Source: an uncultured Halieaceae bacterium
GTDB lineage: Bacteria; Pseudomonadota; Gammaproteobacteria; Pseudomonadales; Halieaceae
Assembly: GCA_938074045.1 (NCBI GenBank)
Contig: CALJGI010000028.1
Span: 1 to 64,000, forward strand
Direction: 5' to 3'
DNA: 64,000 nucleotides
A program made the position numbers and the translations under genes. The notes below the pieces were generated by a model. The model was not told where the DNA came from and did no database searches. It worked only from the letters and a program-made list of their open reading frames with translations. Numbering within the stretch: position 1 is the stretch's first letter; each line of letters opens with the position of its first letter. Positions 42,612 to 50,889 of the stretch are shown here, piece by piece.

Positions 42612-43508
42612 ATGGCCATAAAACTTTACGACCTCGAAATCCTCATTGCGATCGTGGATGCGGGGTCAATCTCCCGGGCAGCGGACAATCTCAATGTTCC
42701 AAAATCACACGTCAGCCGTCACCTTAAGCAGCTCGAGGAGGAACTGGACACGCGCTTACTGGATCGCACAACGCGCAGCCTGACCCTCACCGAGGGCGGC
42801 GAAATTTTCTCCGGCGGAGCTCAACACATTCTCGCTGAGTTAGAGACACTACGGGCACGCTTGTCGCCGGATGACAGCAAACTCAGCGGGCGCTTGAGCG
42901 TGTTCGCCCCCGGTGAATTCATGTCTGAACTGCTGCAGGCTCACCTGGGCCAGTTCTCAAAACGCTACCCCGGCCTGCAACTGGAATTCCTTTCGGGCTC
43001 GGCTCGTCCCGACCTGTTACACGACAGACTAGACCTGATTATCCATCCCGATCCGCCGGAAGATTCATCATTTGTCGCCATAAAGCTGCTAAGCGCGCGG
43101 ATGAACTTCTACGCGCACCCGACTTATCTGGAGCGTTGTGGAACGCCACAACATCCCAGCGAGCTGTATCACCATGATTGTATCGCTGAGTTGACACAGG
43201 ATCGTCGGGAGCGACCGTGGCTCTACCGCCGTGGCCACGATTCCGATACAGCACAAATCAAACCACAGTTTCGCTGCGATACCCTGACCACGGCACGGGC
43301 TCTCGCTTTACAAGGACTGGGCATCACCATGCTCCCGGAGTTCTATGTCCGCCAGGAATTGGAAGAGGGCACCCTTGTGACCCTGTTCGGGGGCAAAGAT
43401 GGCGTGCTTCACGATGTATACGGCATCTACTCCTCGCGCCGGATGAAGCCTCGTAAGTTGGAGGTGTTTCTGGAATTTATGAAAGAGATTCTACCACCCA
43501 TCGTATGA
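42612..43508 (+). CDS. LysR-family transcriptional regulator
   Basis: 298 residues. The N-terminal winged helix-turn-helix (about 1-65) reads LYDLEILIAIVDAGSISRAADNL and VSRHLKQLEEELDTRLLDR, and the rest is a periplasmic-binding-like effector domain with the RLSVFAPGEFMSELL opening. Subgroup close to CrgA/AaeR-like regulators. The nearest likely target is the hydrolase-SnoaL fusion gene 164 bases downstream, whose upstream region holds a perfect T-N11-A palindrome (43570-43586). The upstream spacer to the flavin reductase gene is 121 bases. Confidence 0.9.
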   Translation: MAIKLYDLEILIAIVDAGSISRAADNLNVPKSHVSRHLKQLEEELDTRLLDRTTRSLTLTEGGEIFSGGAQHILAELETLRARLSPDDSKLSGRLSVFAPGEFMSELLQAHLGQFSKRYPGLQLEFLSGSARPDLLHDRLDLIIHPDPPEDSSFVAIKLLSARMNFYAHPTYLERCGTPQHPSELYHHDCIAELTQDRRERPWLYRRGHDSDTAQIKPQFRCDTLTTARALALQGLGITMLPEFYVRQELEEGTLVTLFGGKDGVLHDVYGIYSSRRMKPRKLEVFLEFMKEILPPIV

Positions 43509-43569
43509 GACGACGCTGCTGAGGTGGCCTGGAAATCACACCCGTTGCTATGGCCGAACCCACGTCGTT

Positions 43570-43586
43570 GTTCTGATATTCAGAAC
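43570..43586. promoter_or_regulatory. LysR-type box GTTCTGATATTCAGAAC
   Basis: A perfect 17-bp palindrome containing TCTGATATTCAGA, i.e. the T-N11-A pattern of LysR-type regulator binding sites. It lies 62 bases after the LysR stop and 86 bases before the hydrolase-SnoaL ATG, a suitable place for activation of that operon. Confidence 0.6.
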
Positions 43587-43672
43587 GAACAATTCTATTA
43601 TTACAGGTTTTTAAGTCTTTAGTCAGGCTCTACAGTATTGCTTCCCGATTTTTTCACGACCCGGAGCCTGCA

Positions 43673-45079
43673 ATGAGACAACAATTTACCCATTACGATG
43701 ATCTGGAACCCGGCGATTTGTGCCGCAAACTGGATCGACCACCCTCCCACGAATTTCCCTACCAGCACAAGTTCGTCAAAGTGGTGGATGAGGTGGAAAT
43801 GGCCTACGTGGAATCCGGACAGTTGGATTCCGACAAGGTGGTACTGTTCGTACACGGCGCACCGGAACAGTCCTACATCTGGCGCAATATCATGCCCTAC
43901 GTGGAGAACTACGCCCGAGTGATCGCCGTTGACCACATCGGTCACGGACTCTCCGAAAATGTCGATTGTGGCTACCACATCGAAGATTACGTGAAATACT
44001 TTTTTTCCTTTGTTGAAACCCTTGGCCTGAACAATATCACCGTCGTCGGCCAGGACTGGGGCTCTGTTATCGGTTCCTATTACGGCGCTTGTAATCCCGA
44101 TAAGGTGGAGGGCGTAGTCCTGCTGGAGGCACTGATCGCACCGGCCTACCCCATCCGCAACGCTGAGGCTGCCCGGGAAGATCCCACCATGGCCATTGCC
44201 ATGGACCACTACGACCGCTGGCGTACAGATGAGGCGGAACAGTGGAACACCGAGCAAAACCTGTTTGTCGAACGAATCCTGCACCTGCACACAGCCCGGA
44301 AATTGAGCCAGCGCGAGGTGGATGTGTACCGGGACCCCTTCCGCAATCCAGAACACCGCGGACCCCTGCTGCAGTGGGCGCGGGAATGTGGCTTTGATGG
44401 GGATCGGCCCTATGTGGACAAGGCCATGGATGCCATAAACGAGTGGCTGTTCAATGGTGATGTCAAAGTGCTGGATATCTTTGCCAAACCTGGTGCGGTC
44501 TCCACCGAACTGGACGTGGCCTGGCGTGCAGCACGCATCCAATATCATGAGTCGGCGTTCGTCGGTATCGGCAATCACTTCATACAGGAAGACCAACCGG
44601 AACAAATTGGTCACGCTCTGGGCGACTGGTACCGGCGCAACCTGGCGAAGGACAGAACCGTCTGGTATAAGCAGCCGCGAAATGAGATGGAAACCGTGCT
44701 GCACTTCTTCGATGCAGTGATCAATGGCGATCTCGACAAGGCGCTGAGCATGATTCATCCCGATTGCAAGTGGGTTTACCGCGGTCCTGACAGCATTCCC
44801 TTTGCCGGTGAGTATCACGGACCCGAGGGCGTTGGTGAGTACCTGACGAAATTCGGCAGCCTGGTCGAGATAGTGGAGTTCGAACCGGACATGATATGGA
44901 ATGATAACGACATCATTATTCGCGCCAGTGAAATCAATAAACTCCACGGCAGTGACCGTACGATCGAATTGGACGTGACCCAGGTCTTCAAAGTAAAAAA
45001 CGGCTGGATCATGGCATTTCAGGAATACAGCGATACCGCGAAGATGGCGTCCCTATTTGAAAACTCCGAGGACAATTAA
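43673..45079 (+). CDS. Alpha/beta hydrolase fused to a SnoaL-like domain
   Basis: 468 residues. Residues 1-320 are a haloalkane-dehalogenase-like alpha/beta hydrolase: HGAPEQSYIWRN (61-72), nucleophile Asp 128 followed by Trp in VVGQDWGS, and the catalytic His in GNHFIQEDQP. As in the protein at 31548, the halide-binding Asn is Ala. Residues from about 335 form an NTF2/SnoaL-like domain (VLHFFDAVINGDLDKALSM, IPFAGEYHGPEGVGEYL). The two domains are encoded by separate adjacent genes at 31548 and 32557, so this is their natural fusion. First gene of a plus-strand series running to the RND exporter; reaction unknown. Confidence 0.87.
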   Translation: MRQQFTHYDDLEPGDLCRKLDRPPSHEFPYQHKFVKVVDEVEMAYVESGQLDSDKVVLFVHGAPEQSYIWRNIMPYVENYARVIAVDHIGHGLSENVDCGYHIEDYVKYFFSFVETLGLNNITVVGQDWGSVIGSYYGACNPDKVEGVVLLEALIAPAYPIRNAEAAREDPTMAIAMDHYDRWRTDEAEQWNTEQNLFVERILHLHTARKLSQREVDVYRDPFRNPEHRGPLLQWARECGFDGDRPYVDKAMDAINEWLFNGDVKVLDIFAKPGAVSTELDVAWRAARIQYHESAFVGIGNHFIQEDQPEQIGHALGDWYRRNLAKDRTVWYKQPRNEMETVLHFFDAVINGDLDKALSMIHPDCKWVYRGPDSIPFAGEYHGPEGVGEYLTKFGSLVEIVEFEPDMIWNDNDIIIRASEINKLHGSDRTIELDVTQVFKVKNGWIMAFQEYSDTAKMASLFENSEDN

Positions 45080-45129
45080 AAACCCGGTATTCACCGCCGT
45101 GCCAGTGGCGCTCAATGTGAGGAAATAGT

Positions 45130-46290
45130 GTGTCAGGTAAACTCAGTTGGTCCATTACTGTAATCGCCGTACTCGCAATGGCGGTCATGTACTGGAACCA
45201 GGACCAGCGACTCCCGCAGGGTGAACACCGCTTTCGAGCCGTGTCGCCCATCACCAGTAAAACTCAGGATGTTGCCGGCCGCGAGCGCGTCAACATTTCT
45301 GAGATCCGTGCACTAAAACCGGATCAATTACTCAATATTGCGGAGTACCCTGTCGGCGAAATCAACATTCAGAAGCTGACAGTCAACAGCTATTGGATTT
45401 TACATAACCTGCACGCGATGACCCTGTACGTGGGTGACACAGAAGTGTTACTGGTGGATGCTCCAGAAGATTTGTTTGTCGATCGGCTGCTAGCCCGCAT
45501 TGCCGACATAACGCCCAATCCAGTTACCACGTTTGTTTACACACATCCCCACCTGGATCATATCAAGGGTGCTGCGACACTGGTGAAGGCGCTTCGTGAC
45601 CAGGGTCAGGAACTGCGAATCATCGGCAGCGACCGCCTCGTACAGGCTATGGACCGCTACCAACAACAATTGCCCCGCCCCACAGAGATCATTCCGGCAC
45701 CCGGTGGATATTTCGAGTTCGACGGTCTGCTTTTCAAACTGGCAACACCTGTAGACGTGGCACACAGCACCGCCGATAGCTATGTGCTATTCCCCGACCG
45801 TGTGATTACCTTCATAGATTTTGTCTACGCCGATCGCCTTCCACTCCACGATTACTCCGGCGTACAGAATATGACGGGTTACATCACATTTTTGCGCCAT
45901 ATAGCCGGGGAAAGCTGGGATTTTGGCAACACCGGCCACAGCAACGTCAGTGCCCCACAGGACGTGGCCAGGTTTCTGGAATATACCAGCGATCTTTACG
46001 ATGCATGGATTGAAACAATTCCATATAACTGGGGCGTACCGGAGTATGTGCGCGGCAAACTTAAAAATGACTATATCGCCGTATGGTTACGCAATGTATT
46101 CGACCGCGTGGCGTACAAGATGGCGGCCAGGCTGGAGCCGCGGTGGGGTCACTACCCCCATTTCGAATTGGCTCTGGACCATGCGCTGAAAGTTCAGTGG
46201 GATGGCTTTCTCCACTACGACTTCCACGGGCACCCCGAGATCCGGCCGTTGTTCACGCCGATTTCACCCGACAATGACCGGATACAATAA
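45130..46290 (+). CDS. Metallo-beta-lactamase-fold hydrolase with N-terminal membrane anchor
   Basis: 386 residues from a GTG start. Residues 6-22 form a hydrophobic signal anchor (WSITVIAVLAMAVMYW), so the enzyme faces the periplasm or is secreted. The zinc motif is YTHPHLDHIKGA (His 139, His 141, Asp 143, His 144) with a further His in PVDVAHSTADSY and GNTGHSNVS. Only distantly related to the tandem pair at 20130-21964. The 50-base spacer after the hydrolase-SnoaL gene suggests a shared transcript. Substrate unknown, perhaps a lactone or ester carried by the envelope module downstream. Confidence 0.84.
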   Translation: MSGKLSWSITVIAVLAMAVMYWNQDQRLPQGEHRFRAVSPITSKTQDVAGRERVNISEIRALKPDQLLNIAEYPVGEINIQKLTVNSYWILHNLHAMTLYVGDTEVLLVDAPEDLFVDRLLARIADITPNPVTTFVYTHPHLDHIKGAATLVKALRDQGQELRIIGSDRLVQAMDRYQQQLPRPTEIIPAPGGYFEFDGLLFKLATPVDVAHSTADSYVLFPDRVITFIDFVYADRLPLHDYSGVQNMTGYITFLRHIAGESWDFGNTGHSNVSAPQDVARFLEYTSDLYDAWIETIPYNWGVPEYVRGKLKNDYIAVWLRNVFDRVAYKMAARLEPRWGHYPHFELALDHALKVQWDGFLHYDFHGHPEIRPLFTPISPDNDRIQ

Positions 46291-46432
46291 CTCCCCTGCA
46301 CACAGCAGACCGGCTAGTCAACGACGCGCCAATTCTACTGCTGGCTCATCAGCCGGCTTGCACTGTCAGTCAATACTTTATGCATCCAGAAAACAGCAAT
46401 CACAGCAGGAAACCGCTATCTTAGGACTAACA

Positions 46433-46446
46433 ATACACTTGTGTAT
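46433..46446. promoter_or_regulatory. Palindrome ATACACTTGTGTAT upstream of the DUF1302 gene
   Basis: A perfect 6-bp dyad (ATACAC/GTGTAT) lies about 75 bases upstream of the ATG at 46521, in a 230-base spacer that otherwise shows no gene. Candidate operator, for instance for the TetR-type protein at 53345. Confidence 0.4.
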
Positions 46447-46520
46447 GGTGGTGGCAAGCTGGGAGCCACAATTGCCATCACGTCATCCGACAATAAGCAG
46501 ATCTCACCCGGAGACAAGCA

Positions 46521-48347
46521 ATGAAAATCGGTAAACTCCTCGCCCTGACCATTCTTATCTGCGCCCAGCAGGCGCACACATTCGAAATCAATTCATCGAG
46601 AGCACTGCAAACCTCTCTGGATGTAACCCTGACCTACGGCGCCCAATGGCGAATCGACGATCAGGACGACGACCTGGTCGCCGACCCGAACCTGGATGAT
46701 GCCAACCGGAATTTTGACTCCGGACTGGTCAGCAATGGCATCCGTGGCCTCGCCGAGCTTGAGACACGCTACACCACCGCCAACGGTAGTGCCTACGGCC
46801 TTTTCGCCCGGGTCAGCGCGTGGTATGACAACGAGATTTACGATGCCAGTAATAGCAATGACTCCCCCATCACGGTTAACAGCTCATTGCTCTACGGTGG
46901 CACACTGAATCCGCACGATGAGTTCCACGCAAATGTAGAAGATCGCTCCGGATCAGACGCGGAATTACTGGACCTGGTGCTGTTTGCCGAACTGGGCTCG
47001 GCCGGTGACCATCCCATCAGCTTGCGGCTGGGTCGTCAGGTGGTCAACTGGGGCGAAAGCGCCTTTATTCAAAATGGGCTGAGTTCGGTAATCAACCCGG
47101 CTGATGTGTCCAAGGCCCTGCTGCCGGGTACCGAGGTCAAGGAAATCCTGCGTCCCCTGGGTGCCGTATTCGGCTCGGTAACCTTGAACCAGAATATCTC
47201 GCTGTCAGCTTATTACCAGTACGAGTGGGAGGAGACTATCGCACCCCCGTACGGTACTTACCTGAGCCCGGTACCCGACCCCTTGTCTGGTGAGGGCGGT
47301 GAGAATTTTTTGCTCCCAGCCGCCGCGGTGGCGGGCCAGCTTCCCATACCCCAGAACCCCGCCTTTTATGATGTGCCTTTTATTGCCGTGGACCGGGTGG
47401 CTGACGAAGAGGCTGCTGACGGTGGACAGTGGGGTGTTTTCCTGAGTTGGTATAAACCCGATTTTAACGATACGGAATTCGGCTTCTACGCGGGCAACTA
47501 TCACCGCAAGCGACCCACAATTGGTTTCACTAACTACCGCGGTGAGCAGAACAACGACTGGTCGGGACAGTGTTTCGCCAACGCGGGCCCGGCGGCTGGC
47601 TCCTGCGCCATCCTGTCGTTGGCGTCCACTGGCTTTGATGTGGCCACTTACCAGTTAGACTATGCCGAGGATATCGAATACCTCGGCCTTTCCTGGAACA
47701 CAGTGATTCCCCTGACCGATACCGCCTTCTCCGGTGAGGTAATGTACCACAGGGATGTGCCGATACAGACCACCAGCCTGCTGAACGGGCTGATACCTAC
47801 GGTCGTGGAGGGTCTGCCGATTGGCTCACGCCCAGGAGAGCAGATCGAGCAGAACATTTTCACCCGTGAAAAGATGGTCGTTACCCAGGTTACCTTCAAC
47901 CAGAATTTCAACACATCCTGGGTCGACGACGCCGCCCTGATTGTGGAACTCGGCCATATTTACATCGCAGACCTTGATGATAACGAGGTGTGGGCGGGTA
48001 ATACCGACGCCGACACCAGTTCCTGGGGTTACCGGGCCAACTTCACCATGACCTGGTACGACGGTATCGGCAAGTGGATTTCCGCCCTGACCGGAACGGA
48101 TCTGATCTGGTCCATCAACTTCAACCACGATGTGAACGGTACATCGCCCGTGGTGGGAACTGGTTTTGTCGAGGGAGCCAAGGCCCTGTCCACCGCGGTC
48201 GAGGGCAGTTGGCAGAACACCTGGTCGGTGAAGGTCGGGTACACCAATTTCTTCGGTGATGGCACCAATACTCTGGGCGCGGACCTGGACGATCATAGAC
48301 TGGGTGATCGCGACTTCTATTCTCTGGCGGTGAAGTACCGCTTCTAG
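46521..48347 (+). CDS. DUF1302 outer-membrane protein
   Basis: 608 residues. Signal peptide about 1-20 (LLALTILICAQQAHT). The mature protein alternates short beta strands and Asp/Asn-rich loops and ends in YSLAVKYRF, the aromatic C-terminus of outer-membrane barrels. LGRQVVNWGESAFIQNGLSSVINPADVSK is the DUF1302 hallmark segment (about 174-202). DUF1302 and DUF1329 proteins are normally encoded side by side and are linked to handling of hydrophobic substrates such as steroids, terpenoids or lipids in proteobacteria. Probable role: a channel or an anchoring partner for the RND exporter two genes downstream. Confidence 0.87.
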   Translation: MKIGKLLALTILICAQQAHTFEINSSRALQTSLDVTLTYGAQWRIDDQDDDLVADPNLDDANRNFDSGLVSNGIRGLAELETRYTTANGSAYGLFARVSAWYDNEIYDASNSNDSPITVNSSLLYGGTLNPHDEFHANVEDRSGSDAELLDLVLFAELGSAGDHPISLRLGRQVVNWGESAFIQNGLSSVINPADVSKALLPGTEVKEILRPLGAVFGSVTLNQNISLSAYYQYEWEETIAPPYGTYLSPVPDPLSGEGGENFLLPAAAVAGQLPIPQNPAFYDVPFIAVDRVADEEAADGGQWGVFLSWYKPDFNDTEFGFYAGNYHRKRPTIGFTNYRGEQNNDWSGQCFANAGPAAGSCAILSLASTGFDVATYQLDYAEDIEYLGLSWNTVIPLTDTAFSGEVMYHRDVPIQTTSLLNGLIPTVVEGLPIGSRPGEQIEQNIFTREKMVVTQVTFNQNFNTSWVDDAALIVELGHIYIADLDDNEVWAGNTDADTSSWGYRANFTMTWYDGIGKWISALTGTDLIWSINFNHDVNGTSPVVGTGFVEGAKALSTAVEGSWQNTWSVKVGYTNFFGDGTNTLGADLDDHRLGDRDFYSLAVKYRF

Positions 48348-48374
48348 GCCAACTGACTTTTGAGGTGACTGATA

Positions 48375-49739
48375 ATGTTTAAGAAATCAATAGCATCCCT
48401 GCTCGGCCCGCTCATCCTGGCTACTACTGGTCAGATGGCACTGGCTGGTGTCAGTGCAGAACAGGCTGCCCGACTGGGCCAGGACCTGACGCCGATGGGT
48501 GCTGAAAAAGCAGGCAACGCCGATGGCACTATACCGGCCTGGAACGGTGGTGGGATTGACGAAGTGCCCGCGGGCTATGTGCCCGGCGGCCACCACCCCG
48601 ACCCCTTCGCCGATGAGCAGCCCCTGTTTACCATTACCGCCGACAATGTCGATCAGTATGCCGACAAGTTGTCCGAGGGCCAGCAGACCCTGTTCAAGGT
48701 TTACCCTGAGACTTTCAAAATGAAGGTGTATCCCACGCATCGCACTTTCCAGGCGCCCGAGTGGGTCTACCAACGTACGCAATCGTGCGCCGAAACTGCC
48801 ACTTTGACTGAAACCGGTAACGGGGTGAACGGCGCGCATGCATGCTATCCGTTCCCGATTCCGCAAAACGGTCTGGAAGTAATATGGAACCACCTGCTGC
48901 GCTACCAGGGTTTGTATCGGGTGGAGGCGATTGATTCCGCCGCCCCGGATGCCAAGGGGCGCTACGTGCTGGACAAGGTCACCCGCAATACCTACTGGCC
49001 ATACTGGGACCTGGAGAAAGAGGGCACTGACCGGCTGTCCATGTTTATTCCCCGGCAGATGGCCCCGGCCCGGGTAGCAGGGGACACCTTCCTGCTGCTG
49101 GATTACCTGGATGCCTCCGCCAAGCCTCGCCAGGCCTGGCGTTACTTCGGTGGCCAGCGCCGCGTACGCCGCGCGCCGGTATTTGTATTCGATACACCCG
49201 TACCACCGGCCCAGGGTCTGCGCACAGTGGATACCTACGACATGTTTTTCGGGTCCCCGCAAAAGTACACCTGGGAACTCAAGGGTAAGCGAGAGTTGAT
49301 AGTGGGTTATAACGCCTATGCTTTGGGCGCTGGCGGCTTGCAAAACGACAATATCGTCCAATCGGGTCACATCAATCCTGAGCTACCCCGCTACGAAGTA
49401 CACCGGGTGTGGCAAGTAGAGGCGACCCTCAATGAGGGCGAGCGACACATCTACCCCCGCCGTACCCTGTACATCGACGAGGACAGCTGGACAGTGCTCG
49501 TGCACGATATGTACGACGACAAAGGCCAGCTGTGGCGCACGGCGCACCGCTACGCCAAGCTGTATTGGGAAGGCCCGATTATGGCCGAGTCCAACGAGGT
49601 GCACCACGACGTTATTTCCCGTCGCTACAACGTGGTGACAATGATGGGTGAGTACGACAGTCCGTACGACTATTCGCAGCCCAAGCCGGGTGAGTCGTAC
49701 TTTACCCCAGCCAATGTTCGCAAGATGGGTGTGAGGTAA
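48375..49739 (+). CDS. DUF1329 periplasmic/outer-membrane-associated protein
   Basis: 454 residues. Signal peptide about 1-24 (TTGQMALA) followed by VSAEQAARLGQDLTPMGAEKAGNADGTIPAWNGG, the DUF1329 opening. The fold resembles LolA/LolB-like beta half-barrels that bind lipids. RYEVHRVWQVEATLNEGERH, and YLDEDSWTVL-type strands near the C-terminus, match the family. Twenty-seven bases after the DUF1302 gene, so the pair is co-expressed. Likely shuttles a hydrophobic substrate or modifies the outer membrane. Mature chain has one close Cys pair (Cys near 139 and 156). Confidence 0.87.
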   Translation: MFKKSIASLLGPLILATTGQMALAGVSAEQAARLGQDLTPMGAEKAGNADGTIPAWNGGGIDEVPAGYVPGGHHPDPFADEQPLFTITADNVDQYADKLSEGQQTLFKVYPETFKMKVYPTHRTFQAPEWVYQRTQSCAETATLTETGNGVNGAHACYPFPIPQNGLEVIWNHLLRYQGLYRVEAIDSAAPDAKGRYVLDKVTRNTYWPYWDLEKEGTDRLSMFIPRQMAPARVAGDTFLLLDYLDASAKPRQAWRYFGGQRRVRRAPVFVFDTPVPPAQGLRTVDTYDMFFGSPQKYTWELKGKRELIVGYNAYALGAGGLQNDNIVQSGHINPELPRYEVHRVWQVEATLNEGERHIYPRRTLYIDEDSWTVLVHDMYDDKGQLWRTAHRYAKLYWEGPIMAESNEVHHDVISRRYNVVTMMGEYDSPYDYSQPKPGESYFTPANVRKMGVR

Positions 49740-49746
49740 GTAACTC

Positions 49747-50889
49747 ATGGGCCGCTCACTGCTAGCTTTTTTATTCTGGTGCCTGGGTGTTGCGGCAAGC
49801 AGTGCCCAACTGCCGGACCTGCTGGACCTGCCCGCCCAACCGGGTGAGCGAGCCCTCCGCGGATTGATGCTGGACGTCACCAGGGCCGGAGCGCGCCTGG
49901 TGGCAGTCGGTGAATATGGCGCCATAGTCTATTCAGATGACAGCGGTAAGAATTGGCGCCAGGCGGCCGTACCCGTGCAGGTGACCCTGACGGCGGTACA
50001 TTTTCCCAGCCCGCAACGGGGCTGGGCCGTGGGCCACGATGCAGTGATTCTCCACACAGAGGACGGAGGAGCAACCTGGGGCCGCCAGCTTGACGGTCGC
50101 CAAACCGGTGACTTGCTGGTCGCTGGGGCCGAAGCCTGGGCGGCGGAACTGGATGCACAGGTGGCGGCTGGCGAACTCGACGGTGATGAATTGATGCTCT
50201 CGCAGGAAGCCAATATGATGGCCCAGGATGAGGCCCTGCGCGAACAGGAGATAGGTCCCAACCGTCCACTGCTGGATGTTTACTTTGCGGACGAACAACG
50301 CGGCTTCGCCATCGGAGCATTCAATTATTTCTTTGTCACCGAAGACGGTGGCCACACCTGGACCGATGGCTCAGCCCGGCTGCCCAACCCGGAATTTCTG
50401 CACCTTTACAGCATCAGCCCGCTAGCTGACGACACGCTACTAATGGTGGGTGAATTCGGCCTGCTGGTGCGCTCGCGGGACGGCGGCGTGAGCTGGGAGG
50501 CACTTGATATCGGTTATGAGGGCAGCTTGTTCAGTGTCACGGGTGACCAGAGCACTGCCTGGATCGCCGGATTGCGCGGCAATGTGTTCTATTCAACAGA
50601 TACCGGCAACAGTTGGCAGGCGGTAGAAGTTCCCACCGAAGCCTCACTGCTGGGTGCGGCGGTAACGGGCACCGGCAGGGCCAGTTTTGTTGGCCTCGGT
50701 GGCACGCTGGTTGAGGTGGATCTCGCCGCCACACCGCTGGTGAACTTGCGCAAGCCCGCAGCGACGAGCCTGGCAGGCGTGGTCGGCAACGACCTGGGTG
50801 AACGCGTTCTGGTCGGTAAGACCGGCATCACCCACCTCGATAACACCGCGAGCAAAACACCCGGCAACTACATTGCCGGTGACAGCTGA
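49747..50889 (+). CDS. YCF48/BNR-repeat periplasmic beta-propeller protein
   Basis: 380 residues. Signal peptide about 1-20 (FLFWCLGVAASSA). At least five Asp-box repeats of the form S/T-x-D-x-G-x-x-W occur: YSDDSGKNW, HTEDGGATW, VTEDGGHTW, RSRDGGVSW and YSTDTGNSW, each preceded by a VG-x-x-G strand. This is a YCF48-type propeller. It lies 7 bases after the DUF1329 gene and its stop overlaps the start of the RND gene (ATGG/TGA), so it belongs to the export module, possibly as periplasmic adaptor. Confidence 0.86.
   Translation: MGRSLLAFLFWCLGVAASSAQLPDLLDLPAQPGERALRGLMLDVTRAGARLVAVGEYGAIVYSDDSGKNWRQAAVPVQVTLTAVHFPSPQRGWAVGHDAVILHTEDGGATWGRQLDGRQTGDLLVAGAEAWAAELDAQVAAGELDGDELMLSQEANMMAQDEALREQEIGPNRPLLDVYFADEQRGFAIGAFNYFFVTEDGGHTWTDGSARLPNPEFLHLYSISPLADDTLLMVGEFGLLVRSRDGGVSWEALDIGYEGSLFSVTGDQSTAWIAGLRGNVFYSTDTGNSWQAVEVPTEASLLGAAVTGTGRASFVGLGGTLVEVDLAATPLVNLRKPAATSLAGVVGNDLGERVLVGKTGITHLDNTASKTPGNYIAGDS

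Noticed and set aside
43619..44947. 442-codon minus-strand open frame
   Set aside because: Antisense shadow of the hydrolase-SnoaL gene, which has catalytic motifs, a start site and a fused domain; the antisense product matches nothing.
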